Below, piece after piece: positions 63,669 through 64,000 of a stretch of 64,000 nucleotides of DNA; the stretch's first letter is position 1, and every line of letters starts with the position of its first letter. Both the position numbers and the translations under genes were made by a program. The stretch is from Patella vulgata (taxonomy: Eukaryota; Mollusca; Gastropoda; Patellidae): the NCBI RefSeq assembly GCF_932274485.2, contig NC_065885.2:3896001-3960000 (forward strand), written 5' to 3'. The notes below the pieces were generated by a model. It was not told the origin of the DNA and made no database searches. It saw only the letters and a program-made list of their open reading frames with translations.

Positions 63669-64000
63669 GTTCCCAGAAAAGTATTTATCAGGTGGTTATT
63701 TCCAATAAAAGTATGGCAATTTTGGTATATATGGAAAGTAGAGATATCCAGTCTTACTAGAAAAAATACTGGATTCCCTGAAAAACACTCGTGGAGCGTA
63801 TACAGGACAAAAATGTAAGGGTTCCCCTAATCGACAGCCCGACGATTAGGAATACCTGCATGCGTGATGTCGAAGGTTGCACGCGAAGATTGAGCGTTTG
63901 GTGTACATGTTGATAAACTTTATGAAGAGTTAGACATACAACACTTTCTGAGATAAAAATCACGGAAAAAGATGTGGGCAGTGGATAATCCGAGAATTTA
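63669..64000. other. Intron 3 start, no feature recognised
   Basis: No repeat or exon seen up to the window edge. Confidence 0.45.

Noticed and set aside
1-64000. An endogenous virus, LTR element or Polinton
   Set aside because: No gag, pol, envelope, capsid or integrase-like reading and no long terminal direct repeats were recognised on either strand.

Overview
This window looks like intron-rich, AT-rich, repeat-dense DNA from an invertebrate animal, most likely a lophotrochozoan such as a mollusc. That assignment is an inference from three things: spliced coding exons with GT/AG borders, very abundant tRNA-derived SINEs with composite bodies, and many small inverted-repeat elements (MITEs). 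No prokaryotic gene, rRNA or functional tRNA gene was recognised.

The only convincing protein gene is the 5' part of an M13-family (neprilysin / endothelin-converting-enzyme type) membrane metallopeptidase on the + strand. Three exons join in frame: 48300-48417 (first ATG at 48371), 49429-49556 (transmembrane anchor) and 63343-63537 (extracellular stalk ending in the family's CLTPACVKA cysteine motif). Intron 1 is 1,011 bp and intron 2 is 13,786 bp. The catalytic part (HExxH) lies beyond the right edge. A degenerate copy of the 3' end of the transmembrane exon lies 0.4 kb inside intron 2.

Almost everything else is repeat. Two tRNA-headed SINE families dominate. SINE-A is about 260 bp plus a (TC)n tail. 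SINE-B is about 380 bp with an (ATTTC)n tail. They have different heads and bodies but the same 3' end, GGACGTTAAACCCCATTTC. Several copies keep exact target-site duplications (TSDs). MITE families are named here MITE-D (about 400 bp, TTAA ends), MITE-E (about 490 bp, TTAA ends), MITE-F (long TIRs, 9-bp TSD) and MITE-G (about 220-245 bp, GGCCCC ends). There are also three hAT-like elements, one 1.09-kb element with 9-bp TSDs, and several foldback sequences.

Layout: 1-3 kb minisatellites and SINEs; 3.2-5.4 kb a nearly identical 1,069-bp tandem duplication bounded by SINE-A copies; 5.4-11 kb nested SINEs and MITEs; 11-20 kb minisatellites and SINEs; 20.4-21.7 kb apparently unique; 22-31 kb MITEs, minisatellites and foldbacks; 31-47 kb MITE-D, MITE-E and SINEs; 47.6-49.6 kb gene 5' end; 49.6-63.3 kb intron 2 with SINEs, a long palindrome around telomere-type repeats and two well-dated nested insertions; 63.3-64 kb exon 3 and the start of intron 3. 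Nested insertions give a relative chronology in which the hAT-like and MULE-like elements and some SINE-B copies postdate older SINE copies.
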